Below, piece after piece: positions 55,637-64,000 of a stretch of DNA of 64,000 nt. The stretch is from contig NZ_JAJOMY010000001.1 in assembly GCF_024699945.1 (NCBI RefSeq), forward strand, positions 3,603,001 to 3,667,000, read 5' to 3'. Origin of the DNA: Phenylobacterium sp. J426. GTDB taxonomy: Bacteria; Pseudomonadota; Alphaproteobacteria; Caulobacterales; Caulobacteraceae. The position numbers and the translations under genes are program-made. A model generated the notes under the pieces. It was given only the letters and a program-made list of their open reading frames with translations. It made no database searches and had not been told where the DNA came from. How positions within the stretch are numbered: position 1 is the first letter of the stretch; each line of letters starts with the position of its first letter.

Positions 55637-56321
55637 CACACTGGAGGGCGCCGTCATCGCCTTCGACCTGGACGGCACCCTCGTCGACACCGCGCCCGAC
55701 CTGATCGGGACGCTGAACGAACTGCTGACGGCCGAGGGCGTGCGCCCCTTCCCGCTGGAGGAAGCCCGGCCGTTCATCGGCAAGGGCGCGCGCTGGCTGA
55801 TCCAGCGCGGCTTCGCCGAGGCCGGCGCGCCCTTGCCCGAGGCCCGCGTTCCGCCGCTGTTCGATCGGTTCATCGCCCGCTACCTGGAGCGGATCGCCGA
55901 CGAGAGCCGCCCCTACCCCGGCTGCGTCGAGGCCCTGGACCGGCTGCGGGGTGCGGGCGCGCGGCTTTGCGTGTGCACCAACAAGCTGACAGGCCTCTCG
56001 GCCTCGCTGCTGGGCGCGCTCAAGATCGCCGACCGGTTCGAGGCCATCGTCGGGGCCGACTCGGCGCCGGCCATCAAGCCGGATCCGCGGCACCTCACCA
56101 CAGCGGTCGAGGCCCTCGGCGGCGACATCCGCCGGACGCTCATGGTCGGCGACGCCGCCACCGACGCCGGCGCGGCGCGGGCCGCGGGCGCGGGCCTGAT
56201 CCTCGTCAGCTTCGGCTACACCGAGACGCCGGCGGCCGAGCTGTCGCCCGACATCCTGATCGATCATTTCGACGAGTTGCATGAGGCCTGCGAAAGGCTC
56301 TTGGGCGCTTGCGGCGCGTAA
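55626..56321 (+). CDS. gph: Phosphoglycolate phosphatase-like HAD hydrolase
   Basis: A 231-residue HAD-superfamily phosphatase: FDLDGTLVDTAPDLIGTLNE (nucleophile Asp), CVCTNKLTGLSASLLGAL (motif II Thr), KPDPRHLTTAVEALGG (motif III Lys) and TLMVGDAATDAGAARAAGAG (motif IV Asp). The GTLVDTAPDL pattern and length fit Gph, which clears 2-phosphoglycolate formed from damaged DNA ends or oxygenase side reactions. It overlaps the peptidase gene by 11 bp. Its end carries the candidate promoter for tRNA-Val. Confidence 0.88.
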   Translation: MAADTLEGAVIAFDLDGTLVDTAPDLIGTLNELLTAEGVRPFPLEEARPFIGKGARWLIQRGFAEAGAPLPEARVPPLFDRFIARYLERIADESRPYPGCVEALDRLRGAGARLCVCTNKLTGLSASLLGALKIADRFEAIVGADSAPAIKPDPRHLTTAVEALGGDIRRTLMVGDAATDAGAARAAGAGLILVSFGYTETPAAELSPDILIDHFDELHEACERLLGACGA

Positions 56322-56337
56322 GCCTTCCGGCTATACG
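56309..56337 (+). promoter_or_regulatory. Candidate tRNA-Val promoter
   Basis: TTGCGG (56309-56314), 17-base spacer, TATACG (56332-56337) in the context GCTATACG. Predicted start near 56344, about 35 bases before the tRNA. The -35 lies inside the end of gph. Confidence 0.5.
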
Positions 56338-56378
56338 CCCCACCTCCCGCGCGACCTGTCGCCAGGTCGTGCTCCGGC

Positions 56379-56453
56379 GGATGCGTAGCTCAGCGGGAGA
56401 GCACCTCGTTCACACCGAGGGGGTCACAGGTTCAATCCCTGTCGCATCCACCA
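56379..56453 (+). tRNA. tRNA-Val (anticodon CAC)
   Basis: Full cloverleaf: acceptor GGATGCG with CGCATCC, D arm GCTC..GAGC, anticodon stem CCTCG-CGAGG enclosing TTCACAC (anticodon CAC, reads GUG), T arm ACAGG-TTCAATC-CCTGT. The 3' CCA is encoded. It lies 58 bp after gph and 15 bp before the end of the convergent glycosyltransferase gene. Confidence 0.96.
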
Positions 56454-56467
56454 TCTTCTTCCCGAAA

Positions 56468-57581
56468 TCAGCTGAGCCGGCGGACCACCTGCTCGACCAC
56501 ACTCGCCCAGTCGCCTGAGCGCGTCTGACGGAACAGGGTCGCGCTGGGGTACCAGGGGGGTGTCCGTCCGGCCGCGAAGCCAGCGCCAGTCGGCGCCGTA
56601 GGCGGGCAGCAGGATCCAGGTCGGCTTGCCGAGGCTGGCGGCCAGGTGCGCAACCGAGGTGTCGACGGTGACCACAAGGTCAAGGCCGGCCACGAGATCG
56701 GCGGTGTCCTGCATGTCGGCCGCGCCGCTGTCCTCGGGATGCAGGCTGACCGCGCCGGGAATGGCCAGCAGCTCGCGACCGAGCTCGGGCGGCAGAGACT
56801 TGTGCCGGGCGTTCCAGGCCCGCGCCTGGGTCTTCCACACCACGCCGATGCGGCCTGCCGACGGCTTCGCGGCGGCCTTGAAGGGCGCGGGCGGCGGGAT
56901 GTTCTCAAGCGTCGTGCCGAACAGGCCGGGGAGCGAGAACGGCAGTACGGCGTAGTCGAACGTGCTGACCTCGCCGAACACGTCCAGGCCGGCCAGCAAG
57001 CGGGTGAGCTCGGCGTGCGGCGCGATGGCGAGTTCGGCGCCCCGGGCCTTCAGCAGCGGCAGGTAGCGGGCGGTCTGGATCATGTCGCCGAGCCCCTGCT
57101 CTCGCCAGACCAGGATGCGCTTGCCGGCGGGATCGTGTCCCTGCCATTCCGCGCCGGGCAGGTGTTCCGGCGTCCCCAGCGTCCCGCGGCGCGCCTCCGC
57201 CAGAGGCCAGCCCTCGGCGTAGCGCCCGAGCGTCAGGAGCGCGTAGCCCAGGCCCGCGGTCGCATCCCGCTCGCCCGGGGCCCGGGCGAGCGCCTCGCGA
57301 TAGGCGGCCTCCGCCTCCTCCAGCCGCCCGAGGTGGCGAAGGTGGGTGGCGAGGCTCGTCCAGCGCCCGGCGAGGCCGGGGTCGAGGGCGATGGCGCGCC
57401 GGTAGGCGGCCTCGGCCTCTTCGAAGCGGTCCAGCAGGCGGAGCGCCGCGCCCAGGTTCTGGTGCGGTCTGGGATCGTCGGGCGCGAGCCGGACGGCTTC
57501 GGCGAACAGGTCGGCGGCCCGCCGATAGTCGTCGGCGCGATAGGCGGCGACGCCGCGATCCAGCAGGTCCGCGAGCCGCAC
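56468..57581 (-). CDS. TPR protein with GT9-like glycosyltransferase domain (frameshift)
   Basis: About 370 residues. The N-terminal half has roughly three to four TPR units (YRRAADLFAEAVRLAPDDPR, FEEAEAAYRRAIALDPGLAG, LEEAEAAYREALARAPGERD). The C-terminal half has GT9/heptosyltransferase-like features: RILVWREQGLGDMIQTARYL, IGVVWKTQARAWNARHKSLP and VTVDTSVAHLAASLGKPTWI, the VDT..AHLAAALG motif. The frame breaks in the G6 run 56555-56560; removing one base gives TPWYPSATLFRQ and a proper end. The start is GTG at 57581, 2 bp after manC. Likely transfers a sugar to a protein or polysaccharide; acceptor unknown. Confidence 0.82.
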
Positions 57582-57583
57582 CC

Positions 57584-58997
57584 TCAGGCCCGTGCGTAGA
57601 CGTCCTCGAAGCGGACGATGTCGTCCTCGCCGAGGTAGGGGCCCGACTGCACCTCGATGAGGTTCAGTGGCACCTTGCCGGGGTTGCTGAGGCGGTGGAC
57701 GGCGCCCAGGGGGATGTAGACGGACTCGTTCTCGGCCAGCAGCCGCTCCTCGCCACCGACGTGGACGGCGGCCGTGCCGTTGACCACCACCCAGTGCTCG
57801 GCCCTGTGGAAGTGCTTCTGCAGCGAGAGCTTCTCGCCGGGATTGACGGTGATCCGCTTCACCTGGAACCGGTCGCCCTCGTGGAGGCCCTCGTAGAAGC
57901 CCCCACGGCCGGTAGACGCGGCGGTTCTGGGTGGCGGCGGGATGGTTGCGGGCCTTCAGGGCTTCCACGGCGGCCTTGACGCCCTGGTCGGCGTCCTTGC
58001 GCGTCACCAGCACCGCGTCGGAACTGGCCACCACCACCAGGTCCTCGACGCCCACGGTAACCACCAGCGGCCCCTCGCTGCGGATGTAGGAACCGCGGGT
58101 GTCCTGCACCGTGACGTCGCCCAGCAGGACGTTGGCGTCGCCGTTGCGGTCTCCGATTTCCCAGAGGGCCGACCAGGCCCCGACATCGCTCCAGCCAAAG
58201 TCGCCCGGCACGACGGCGGCCGCAGCGGTGCGCTCCATGACCGCGTGGTCGACCGAGATGGCGGGGCTCCGGGCGAAGGCCGCCTTGTCGAGCCGCAGGA
58301 AGGTCAGGTCGCGCTGGGCGCCCGCCACCGCCGCGCGCACGGCCGCCAGCACCGCCGGTTCATGCCGCTCCAGCTCGGCCAGCAGCTTGGCCGCCGGCAG
58401 CAGGAAGATGCCGCTGTTCCAGAGATAGCGGCCGTCCGCCAGATAGCTCTCGGCGGTGGCCAGATCCGGCTTCTCGACGAACTCGGCGACCGGACGGACG
58501 CGACCGGCGGCGTCGCCCGAGCGGATGTAGCCGTAGCCGGTGGCGGGCGAGTCGGGCTGGATGCCGAACAGCACCAGGCGGCCTTCGGCGGCGGCGCCCT
58601 GCCCCGCCTCGACCGCGGCGAGGAAACCATCAGGGTCCTGGATCACGTGGTCGGCCGGCATCACCAGGACGACGGCGTCCGCGTCCCGTTCGGCGGCCAG
58701 CAGGGCGGCGACCGCCACGGCCGGGGCGGTGTTGCGCGCCACCGGCTCCAGGACGATCGTCGGGTGCTCCACCCCGATCGCCCGCAGCTGCTCGGCGATG
58801 ACGAAGCGATGGTCCTCGTTGGCGACGACCATCAGGCTCTCGAACCGCGCCGCGTCCAGCACGCGGGCCGCCGTCTCCTGCAACATCGTCCGCTCGCCGG
58901 CCAGCGGCAGCAGCTGCTTCGGATAGCTCTCCCGCGACAGCGGCCAGAGCCGCGAACCGGAACCGCCGGACAGGATGACGGGATGGATCTTGCTCAA
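57584..58997 (-). CDS. manC: Mannose-1-phosphate guanylyltransferase / mannose-6-phosphate isomerase (frameshift)
   Basis: Makes GDP-mannose, the donor for GDP-sugars in surface polysaccharides. N-terminal nucleotidyltransferase: [20 protein letters not shown] and [48 protein letters not shown]-terminal type II isomerase cupin: [54 protein letters not shown]. The frame breaks in the C5 run 57900-57904 at YRPWGFYEG; removing one base restores it. Repaired length is 470, normal for the bifunctional enzyme. Leads an operon with the TPR-glycosyltransferase. Confidence 0.93.
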
Positions 58998-59114
58998 AGC
59001 TCGCCCCCTAAGCGGCTCGCCGCCGACGAGGAGAGCGGCGGGCGACCGCCGATCTCCTAACCCGACCGCCTGGCCCAGGCCACAGCGCCGATGACCGCAA
59101 CCTCCGCCCAGGCG

Positions 59115-60210
59115 TCAGCCAGCCATGTCGATCTCGTGCACCCAGCCGTACGGGTCAGGCGCCGTGCACCGCTGGATGCCGGTGAGCTGGTCGCGCAGCC
59201 TCGTGGTGACCGGCCCTTCCGAGCCGTCGCCGATCTTGAAGGCGCCGCCGGCGTGGCGGATCTCGCCGATGGCGGCGAGCACGGCGGCGGTGCCGCAGGC
59301 GAAGGCCTCCTTCAGCCGGCCGCTGTTCGCATCGGCCTGCCAGTCCTCGAACGTGTAGAGGCGCTCCTCCACCTTCAGTCCGGCGTCGGCGGCGAGCGTC
59401 AGGATCGAGTCCCGCGTCACGCCGGGCAGGATGGTGCCGCCCAGCGGCGGGGTGACGAGCGTGTTGTCGTCGAAGACGAAGAACACGTTCATGCCGCCAA
59501 GCTCTTCCACGTAGCGGTGCTCGGCCGCGTCCAGGAAGACCACCTGGTCGCACCCGTTCTTGATCGCCTCGGCCTGGGCGACCAGGCTTGCGGCATAGTT
59601 GCCGCCGCACTTGGCCGCGCCGGTGCCGCCGGGCGCCGCGCGGGTGTAGGCGTCGGACACCCACACGGTCACGGGCTTGGCCCCGCCCTTGAAGTAGGCC
59701 CACCGGGCAGGCGATGACGCAGAAGATGTATTCCGCCGCCGGCCGCACGCCCAGGAACGCCTCGGTGGCGATCATGAAGGGCCGCAGGTAGAGGCTGGCG
59801 CCCTCGCTGGTGGGGATCCAGTCGGCGTCGGTGCGGACCAGGGTCTCGATGGCGGCGAGGAACAGCTCGGGCGGCAGGGCCGGCATGGCCATCCGCTCGG
59901 CTGAATCCAGGAACCGCTGCGCGTTCGCCTGGGGCCGGAACAGCGTCACGCCGTTGCCGCGGGTCCGATAGGCCTTGAGGCCTTCGAAGATCTCCTGAGC
60001 GTAGTGCAGGACGGCTGCGGCCGGATCCAGCTGGAACGGCTCGCGGGCTTTCACCTGGGCGTCGTGCCAGCCCTGGCCCTCGGTCCAGCGGATCGTGACC
60101 ATATGGTCGGTGAATACCTTGCCGAACCCCGGATCCTCGAGCAGCGCCGCCCGCGCGTGCGGCGGCGTCGGAGAAGCATGCGGGCGTCGGTTGATGAGCA
60201 AGGTGTCCAT
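59115..60210 (-). CDS. ilvE: Branched-chain amino acid aminotransferase (frameshift)
   Basis: PLP enzyme of fold type IV that carries out the last step of Ile, Leu and Val synthesis. The length of about 365 fits the long BCAT form. N-terminal part: GFGKVFTDHMVTIRWTEGQG, HYAQEIFEGLKAYRTRGNGV. C-terminal part: KCGGNYAASLVAQAEAIKNG (preceding the lysine-containing loop), VFFVFDDNTLVTPPLGGTIL and GVTRDSILTLAADAGL. The frame changes near 59698-59703 between CPVG and YFKGG; two lost bases or one surplus base explain it. A sequence error is likely. The ATG at 60210 gives the usual N-terminus. Confidence 0.92.
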
Positions 60211-60330
60211 GATCCTATCATCGCTGATGCAGGACCATCGGCGAAAGCACACGCCCGCGCGCGCCGCAAGGGCCAGTCCGCGGAACCTGGAGCCTAAAGT
60301 CCCTGCCCGGCCCCGCGGACGGAGGCTGGA

Positions 60331-60738
60331 TCAGGCCGGGAGGTGGCCTTCCGGGAAGTACTTCTGCTGCAGTCGTCCGGAGGCCTGCTTCAGCGCCTCG
60401 ATCGCCTCGTCGACCGCCTCGCGCTGCTGCAGCAGGGCGTCGATGCGGCGCTTGAAGATGGCCAGGGCGTGGGCGTTCTGTGCGGGCTCGCCCTCTTCCT
60501 CGTAGAGATCGAGGATGTCGCGGATCTCGGCGACCGAGAGACCCACCTTGCGGCCGCGCATGATCAGCGCCAGCCGGGCGCGATCCTTGTAGGAATAGAT
60601 GCGCGTCAGATCGCGGCGGGCGGGCGTGAGCAGGCCCTGCTCCTCGTAGAAGCGCAACGCCCGCGGAGTCGCGCCGAACTCCTTGCAGAGCTGGGTGATC
60701 GAATAGGTCCGATACGGACGGCGAAGGTTCAGCGTCAC
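60331..60738 (-). CDS. MerR-family transcriptional regulator
   Basis: A 135-residue MerR protein: TYSITQLCKEFGATPRALRF (helix-turn-helix), YEEQGLLTPARRDLTRIYSY (wing), RKVGLSVAEIRDILDLYEEE, and a C-terminal coiled coil with no metal-binding cysteines. Regulators of this short type (LiuR/PimR-like) control acyl-CoA catabolic genes, and it lies 13 bp downstream of an acyl-CoA dehydrogenase gene, so control of that locus is a fair inference. Confidence 0.88.
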   Translation of the reverse strand: MTLNLRRPYRTYSITQLCKEFGATPRALRFYEEQGLLTPARRDLTRIYSYKDRARLALIMRGRKVGLSVAEIRDILDLYEEEGEPAQNAHALAIFKRRIDALLQQREAVDEAIEALKQASGRLQQKYFPEGHLPA

Positions 60739-60751
60739 GGTCCTCTTCCTC

Positions 60752-61930
60752 CTATAGGCCCAGCACGAGGCGGGCGATGATGTCCCTTTGGATCTCGTTG
60801 GAGCCGCCGTAGATCGAGGCGGCCCGGTTGTTCAGGTACCTGGCCATTGCGGTGAGACTGTGGTCCGGCCCGACGGGCGTGACGTTCGAACCCGCCTCCC
60901 GGGCCTCCGGCTGGTCGACGGCGGCGTAGAGCCCCGCCGCCTCCACCGCGAGGGTGTCGATCCCCTGCATGGCCTCGGTGCCCTGCGTCTTGAGCATGGA
61001 GGAGGCCGGCCCCGGGTTCTTGCCGCCGGCGAGCGCGCTCAGCACCCGCAGCTCGGAGATGTCGATCGCCTGCACGGCGATCTCCTGCTCCGCGACCTTC
61101 CGGCGATAGTGCGCGTCGGCGAGAACATCCCCCGCCGCCTGCCGCAGCCGCTCCAGTTGCATCTTCAGTCCGGGCGCCGAGCCCCCGCCCCGCTCGAACT
61201 CCAGCAGGTACTTGGCGACCGTCCAGCCCTGGTTCTCCTCACCCAGGCGGCCGGACCGCGGCACGCGCACCTCATCGAAGAAGACCTGGTTCACCTCGTG
61301 CTCGCCGGCGAGCGTGATGATCGGGTCCACCTTGATGCCGGGTGACGCCATGTCGAGCAGCAGGAAGGTGATGCCCGCCTGGGGCTTGCCGTCCGTGCTG
61401 GTGCGCACGAGGCAGAACATCCTGTTGGCGTGGTGGGCGTGGGTGGTCCAGATCTTGGATCCGGAAAGAACGTAGTCGTCTCCGTCACTTACCGCCCTGA
61501 GCTGAAGCGACGCGAGATCAGACCCCGAGCCCGGCTCGGAGTAGCCCTGGCACCAGTAGTCCTCACCCGAGAGGATGCGGGGCAGATAGTGGGCCTTCTG
61601 GGCGTCGGTCCCGTACCGCATGATGCAGGGGCCCACCATCCGCAGCCCCATCGGGGCCAGCGACGGCGCCGAGGCCTGGACGCATTCGGCGGCGAAGATG
61701 GCCCTCTGGGTCTCGCTCCAGCCGGGTCCGCCGTATTCCCTGGGCCAGGACGGTGCGACCCAACCCTTCCGATGCAGGATTCTCTGCCAGGCCAGGCTGT
61801 AGCGGGGCTCGACGAAGACGCTCGTCTGCCGGGCGCCGGCCGCCTTCAACTCCGGCGTCAGGTTTTCCGCGAGAAAGGCGCGGACCTCGTCCCGAAACGC
61901 GAGATCATCCGGTGTCAGGTCGAGGTCCAT
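60752..61930 (-). CDS. Acyl-CoA dehydrogenase family protein
   Basis: A 392-residue FAD flavoenzyme. CQGYSEPGSGSDLASLQLRA and GSKIWTTHAHHANRMFCLVR form the FAD and substrate site, FFDEVRVPRSGRLGEENQGW follows, and GGSNEIQRDIIARLVLGL is the terminal FAD-binding loop. The insertion-rich N-terminus (AENLTPELKAAGARQTSVFV) resembles the large subunits of FadE-type enzymes that act on steroid or cyclic acyl-CoAs. Where classic enzymes carry the catalytic Glu the residue cannot be fixed by eye. Follows the TonB receptor by 10 bp and precedes merR. Confidence 0.9.
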   Translation of the reverse strand: MDLDLTPDDLAFRDEVRAFLAENLTPELKAAGARQTSVFVEPRYSLAWQRILHRKGWVAPSWPREYGGPGWSETQRAIFAAECVQASAPSLAPMGLRMVGPCIMRYGTDAQKAHYLPRILSGEDYWCQGYSEPGSGSDLASLQLRAVSDGDDYVLSGSKIWTTHAHHANRMFCLVRTSTDGKPQAGITFLLLDMASPGIKVDPIITLAGEHEVNQVFFDEVRVPRSGRLGEENQGWTVAKYLLEFERGGGSAPGLKMQLERLRQAAGDVLADAHYRRKVAEQEIAVQAIDISELRVLSALAGGKNPGPASSMLKTQGTEAMQGIDTLAVEAAGLYAAVDQPEAREAGSNVTPVGPDHSLTAMARYLNNRAASIYGGSNEIQRDIIARLVLGL

Positions 61931-61940
61931 GCCCGGCAGC

Positions 61941-64000
61941 TCAGTTGAACTTGACCCGCAGGGTCGCGCCCACCGTCCGCGGCGCGCCGAGGAACGCCGC
62001 GAAGGTGCCGCTCTGCAGCGGCTGGTCGACCACCACCTGGTAGTAGTTCACGTCGGTGAGGTTCTGTGCCCAGACCTCCAGCATCCAGCGCTCGTCCTCC
62101 GGCCCCACGCCGACGCGGCCGTTCCACAGGGTCATCGGCCGCTGACGCTTCAGCGGGTCGAGGTTCGAGCCGGTGTTGTAGGCCGAGGTGTAGCGGCCCG
62201 AGACACTGGCCCGCAGCTTGAAGTCCTCGCCCAGCGGCTTCTCGTAGGCCGCCGACCAGGAGGCCGACCACAGCGGCGCGTAAGACACCCGCGAGGTGGG
62301 CAGCCGCGGGCCGATGCCCGCCGTCGGCACGAAGTTCCCGAACTGGGTGACGGCATAGGTGACGCCGCCGGTGACGGTCAGGCCCTCGAACGGCGTACGG
62401 TAGACGAGGTCAAGGTCGACGCCCTTCGAGGTCACCTTCGGCACCGAGGCCACCACGAAGCTGACGCCGGTGTAGGTGTTGAGCTGGAAGTTCTTGAAGG
62501 TCTGGTCGAAGGCCGCCGCGTTCAGGAGCAGGGTGTTCCCGGCGAGATTGCTTTTGAAGCCGGCCTCGTAGCTCTCGACCGTCTCGGCGGCGAAGCTGGT
62601 GTCCGGATTGATCCGGCCTGGCTCGAAGCGAGCACGGTCGAGGTTGAAGCCGCCGCTCTTATGGCTGCTGGCGTAGGACACGTAGGTCATCAGCTCCGGG
62701 TTGAAGCGGTAGCTGACCTTCACCGTCCCGCCGAGGCGGTCCTCGCTGCGCTCCTGACGGGTGTCGACGTTGTTGAACGCCGGATCCCCCCGTGGGCGCG
62801 CAGATCGCGGTGCGGGCCGCGGCCGGGATCGGCCGTACGATGGCCGCGGCGCAGGCGTTCCCCGGCGCGGTGTTCCGGTACCGCGAGAACACCTTCTTGG
62901 TGTCGTCGGTGTAGCGAAGGCCGAAGGTGACCTCGAGGAGTCGGTGACGTGCCAGGTGTTGTTGGTGAACAGCGCCCAGCCCTTGTTGGAGTGGTCGTAG
63001 CGGTCGTACGAGCCCTGCCCGGCGATGAAGTTCTGGCCCGCCGGGATGCCCGTGAGCGCCGACACCGCCGTCGGGTTGGTCCCGCCCGAGAGCAGCAGGC
63101 CGAAGTAGGTTTCGTAGCTCACGCCGAAGAGCGTGTAGGCGCTCGATTCAAGCTGCTCGTCCGAGTAGTAGCCGCCGATCATCCAGTCGAGCGGCCCGCT
63201 CCGGCCGGCGAAGCGCAGCTCCTGCGAGAAGGTCTCGAACTTGGAGAACGTCCGGCCGTCATCGGGGCGATACCAGATGTCGGCCGAGCTGAAGTCGATG
63301 TCGTTCGCCTGGAAGTTCTCCCAGTCCCGCCAGGCGGTGATCGAGGTGACGGTGATGTCGTCCGTCAACTCCCAGTCCGCCTGCAGCGACACGCCCATGT
63401 CCTCGATGTCCTGGACGGACTCGCGGTTGGCGAAGGCGCGGCGCCGGAACGGGTCGGCCGGGCGCAGGATGCCCGCGTCGGCCGCCAGGGCGTCGATGAT
63501 CGCCGCGGTCGCGCCGGGCACCGTCGCCACGTCGAGGCAGCAGTGCTCTTCGCGCTTGGTCCAGTCGGCGAGGAAGCGGAACGAAAGCGAGTCCGTCGGC
63601 AGCCACAGAAGTTGCCCGCGGACGGTCGTCACGTTCTGGTCGTCGTTGTCCTTCTCGGTGGACGGCCCCGCGCCGTTGGAGACGTCGTAGAACCCGTCCC
63701 GCACCCGACGCGCAGCGAAGATGCGGCCGGCCAGGGTGTCGGTGATCGGCCCGGTCACCGAGGCCGCGGCGGCCAGATGGTCGTGGCTGCCGTAGGTAAG
63801 TTCGCCGTTGGCGCCGAAGTCGAACTCGGGGGCCTTGGTGATGACGTTGATCACCCCGGCCGAGGTGTTCTTGCCGAAGACGGTGCCCTGCGGCCCCTTC
63901 AGCACCTCGATGCGCTCCATCTCGCCGAGGTCGCCGAAGGCCACGCCCGAGCGCGCACGATAGACGCCGTCGATGACGGTGCCGACCGAGGATTCCAGGC
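61941..64000 (-). CDS. TonB-dependent receptor (C-terminal part, two frameshifts)
   Basis: Outer-membrane active transporter; the N-terminus (signal and TonB box) lies beyond the window. The plug end is EMERIEVLKGPQGTVFGKNT and SAGVINVITKAPEFDFGANG. The barrel follows and ends with a terminal Phe-Asn strand (FLGAPRTVGATLRVKFN). Frames change near 62940 (one base missing at VTDSLEVTFGLRY) and in the C6 run 62786-62791 (one extra). An unusual EEHCCLDVATVPG loop carries a Cys pair. The type is common in sphingomonads and caulobacters for uptake of carbohydrates or aromatic and terpenoid compounds. It leads an operon with the acyl-CoA dehydrogenase and merR. Confidence 0.9.
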   Translation of the reverse strand, partial: LESSVGTVIDGVYRARSGVAFGDLGEMERIEVLKGPQGTVFGKNTSAGVINVITKAPEFDFGANGELTYGSHDHLAAAASVTGPITDTLAGRIFAARRVRDGFYDVSNGAGPSTEKDNDDQNVTTVRGQLLWLPTDSLSFRFLADWTKREEHCCLDVATVPGATAAIIDALAADAGILRPADPFRRRAFANRESVQDIEDMGVSLQADWELTDDITVTSITAWRDWENFQANDIDFSSADIWYRPDDGRTFSKFETFSQELRFAGRSGPLDWMIGGYYSDEQLESSAYTLFGVSYETYFGLLLSGGTNPTAVSALTGIPAGQNFIAGQGSYDRYDHSNKGWALFTNNTWHVTDSSRSPSAFATPTTPRRCSRGTGTPRRGTPAPRPSYGRSRPRPAPRSARPRGDPAFNNVDTRQERSEDRLGGTVKVSYRFNPELMTYVSYASSHKSGGFNLDRARFEPGRINPDTSFAAETVESYEAGFKSNLAGNTLLLNAAAFDQTFKNFQLNTYTGVSFVVASVPKVTSKGVDLDLVYRTPFEGLTVTGGVTYAVTQFGNFVPTAGIGPRLPTSRVSYAPLWSASWSAAYEKPLGEDFKLRASVSGRYTSAYNTGSNLDPLKRQRPMTLWNGRVGVGPEDERWMLEVWAQNLTDVNYYQVVVDQPLQSGTFAAFLGAPRTVGATLRVKFN

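Noticed and set aside
56424..58997. An 857-codon frame joining manC and the TPR-glycosyltransferase
   Set aside because: The joining segment is out-of-frame cupin sequence produced by one extra base in the C5 run at 57900. Restoring the frame gives a manC stop at 57584 and a separate GTG start at 57581.

Overview
The window is a GC-rich, gene-dense chromosomal segment of an alphaproteobacterium, most probably from the Caulobacterales (Caulobacter/Phenylobacterium-like). The support is the alphaproteobacterial SOS box (GTTC-N7-GTTC) before uvrA, a type II lumazine synthase, TrmFO, a class II (plant-type) DAHP synthase, a FlgI-FlgJ-FlbY-like flagellar tail and the run secDF-yajC / tatABC-serS-surE-pcm / scpAB-nagZ. 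The genus assignment is inference. No prophage, CRISPR array, rRNA or plasmid function is visible.

Layout. 1-1.2 kb: end of a flagellar operon (flgI, flgJ, FlbY/FlgN-like). 1.2-2.8 kb: FMN riboswitch controlling ribH2, then a PaaI thioesterase and a DUF1330 protein. 2.8-8.6 kb: ABC-F ATPase, BCCT transporter, 2OG-Fe(II) oxygenase, DUF1203, a small exported protein, DUF4126. 8.6-15.3 kb: SOS-controlled uvrA, a DUF559 nuclease-like gene enclosed by inverted palindromic repeats, a GST, a membrane protein, trmFO. 15.3-31.8 kb: a long, mostly leftward housekeeping block with homologues of complex I assembly factors NDUFAF6 and NDUFAF3, secF, secD, yajC, a LysM/M23 endopeptidase, pcm, surE, serS, tatC/B/A, scpB/A, nagZ, a SPOR protein and dgt. 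31.9-37.8 kb: an IscA/ErpA-type protein, an sdpR-sdpI pair, a GST-ArsR-AHSA1 operon, xthA, an NnrU protein, a racemase. 37.8-47 kb: ilvD/edd-type dehydratase, globin, glutathione peroxidase, two oxidoreductases, MATE pump, large-subunit catalase. 47-56.5 kb: DAHP synthase, O-antigen ligase-like protein, glutathione reductase, rpiA, glmU, a PSMA-like peptidase, gph, tRNA-Val(CAC). 56.5-64 kb: TPR-glycosyltransferase, manC, branched-chain aminotransferase, MerR regulator, acyl-CoA dehydrogenase and a partial TonB-dependent receptor.

Two matters frame the reading. First, 17 apparent frameshifts occur in 14 genes, mostly one extra base in a G/C run, and they hit essential genes (secD, glmU). They are very probably sequence errors, so I annotate these loci as whole genes. 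Second, the most unusual structure is a family of about 52-bp double-hairpin repeats. One inverted pair flanks the DUF559 gene, making a 510-bp transposon-shaped unit. A second inverted pair without a gene sits at the scpB/scpA junction and supplies the last codons of scpA. Stem pairing is preserved by compensatory changes. This suggests a small mobile or domesticated repeat family linked to a PD-(D/E)XK-type protein.

Regulatory signals that can be read directly: an FMN riboswitch with a Shine-Dalgarno-masking helix, a palindrome overlapping its candidate promoter, an SOS box, AT-rich inverted repeats before sdpR, a tandem ACTTAAGT operator before the GST-ArsR-AHSA1 operon, and a hairpin that buries the catalase Shine-Dalgarno sequence.
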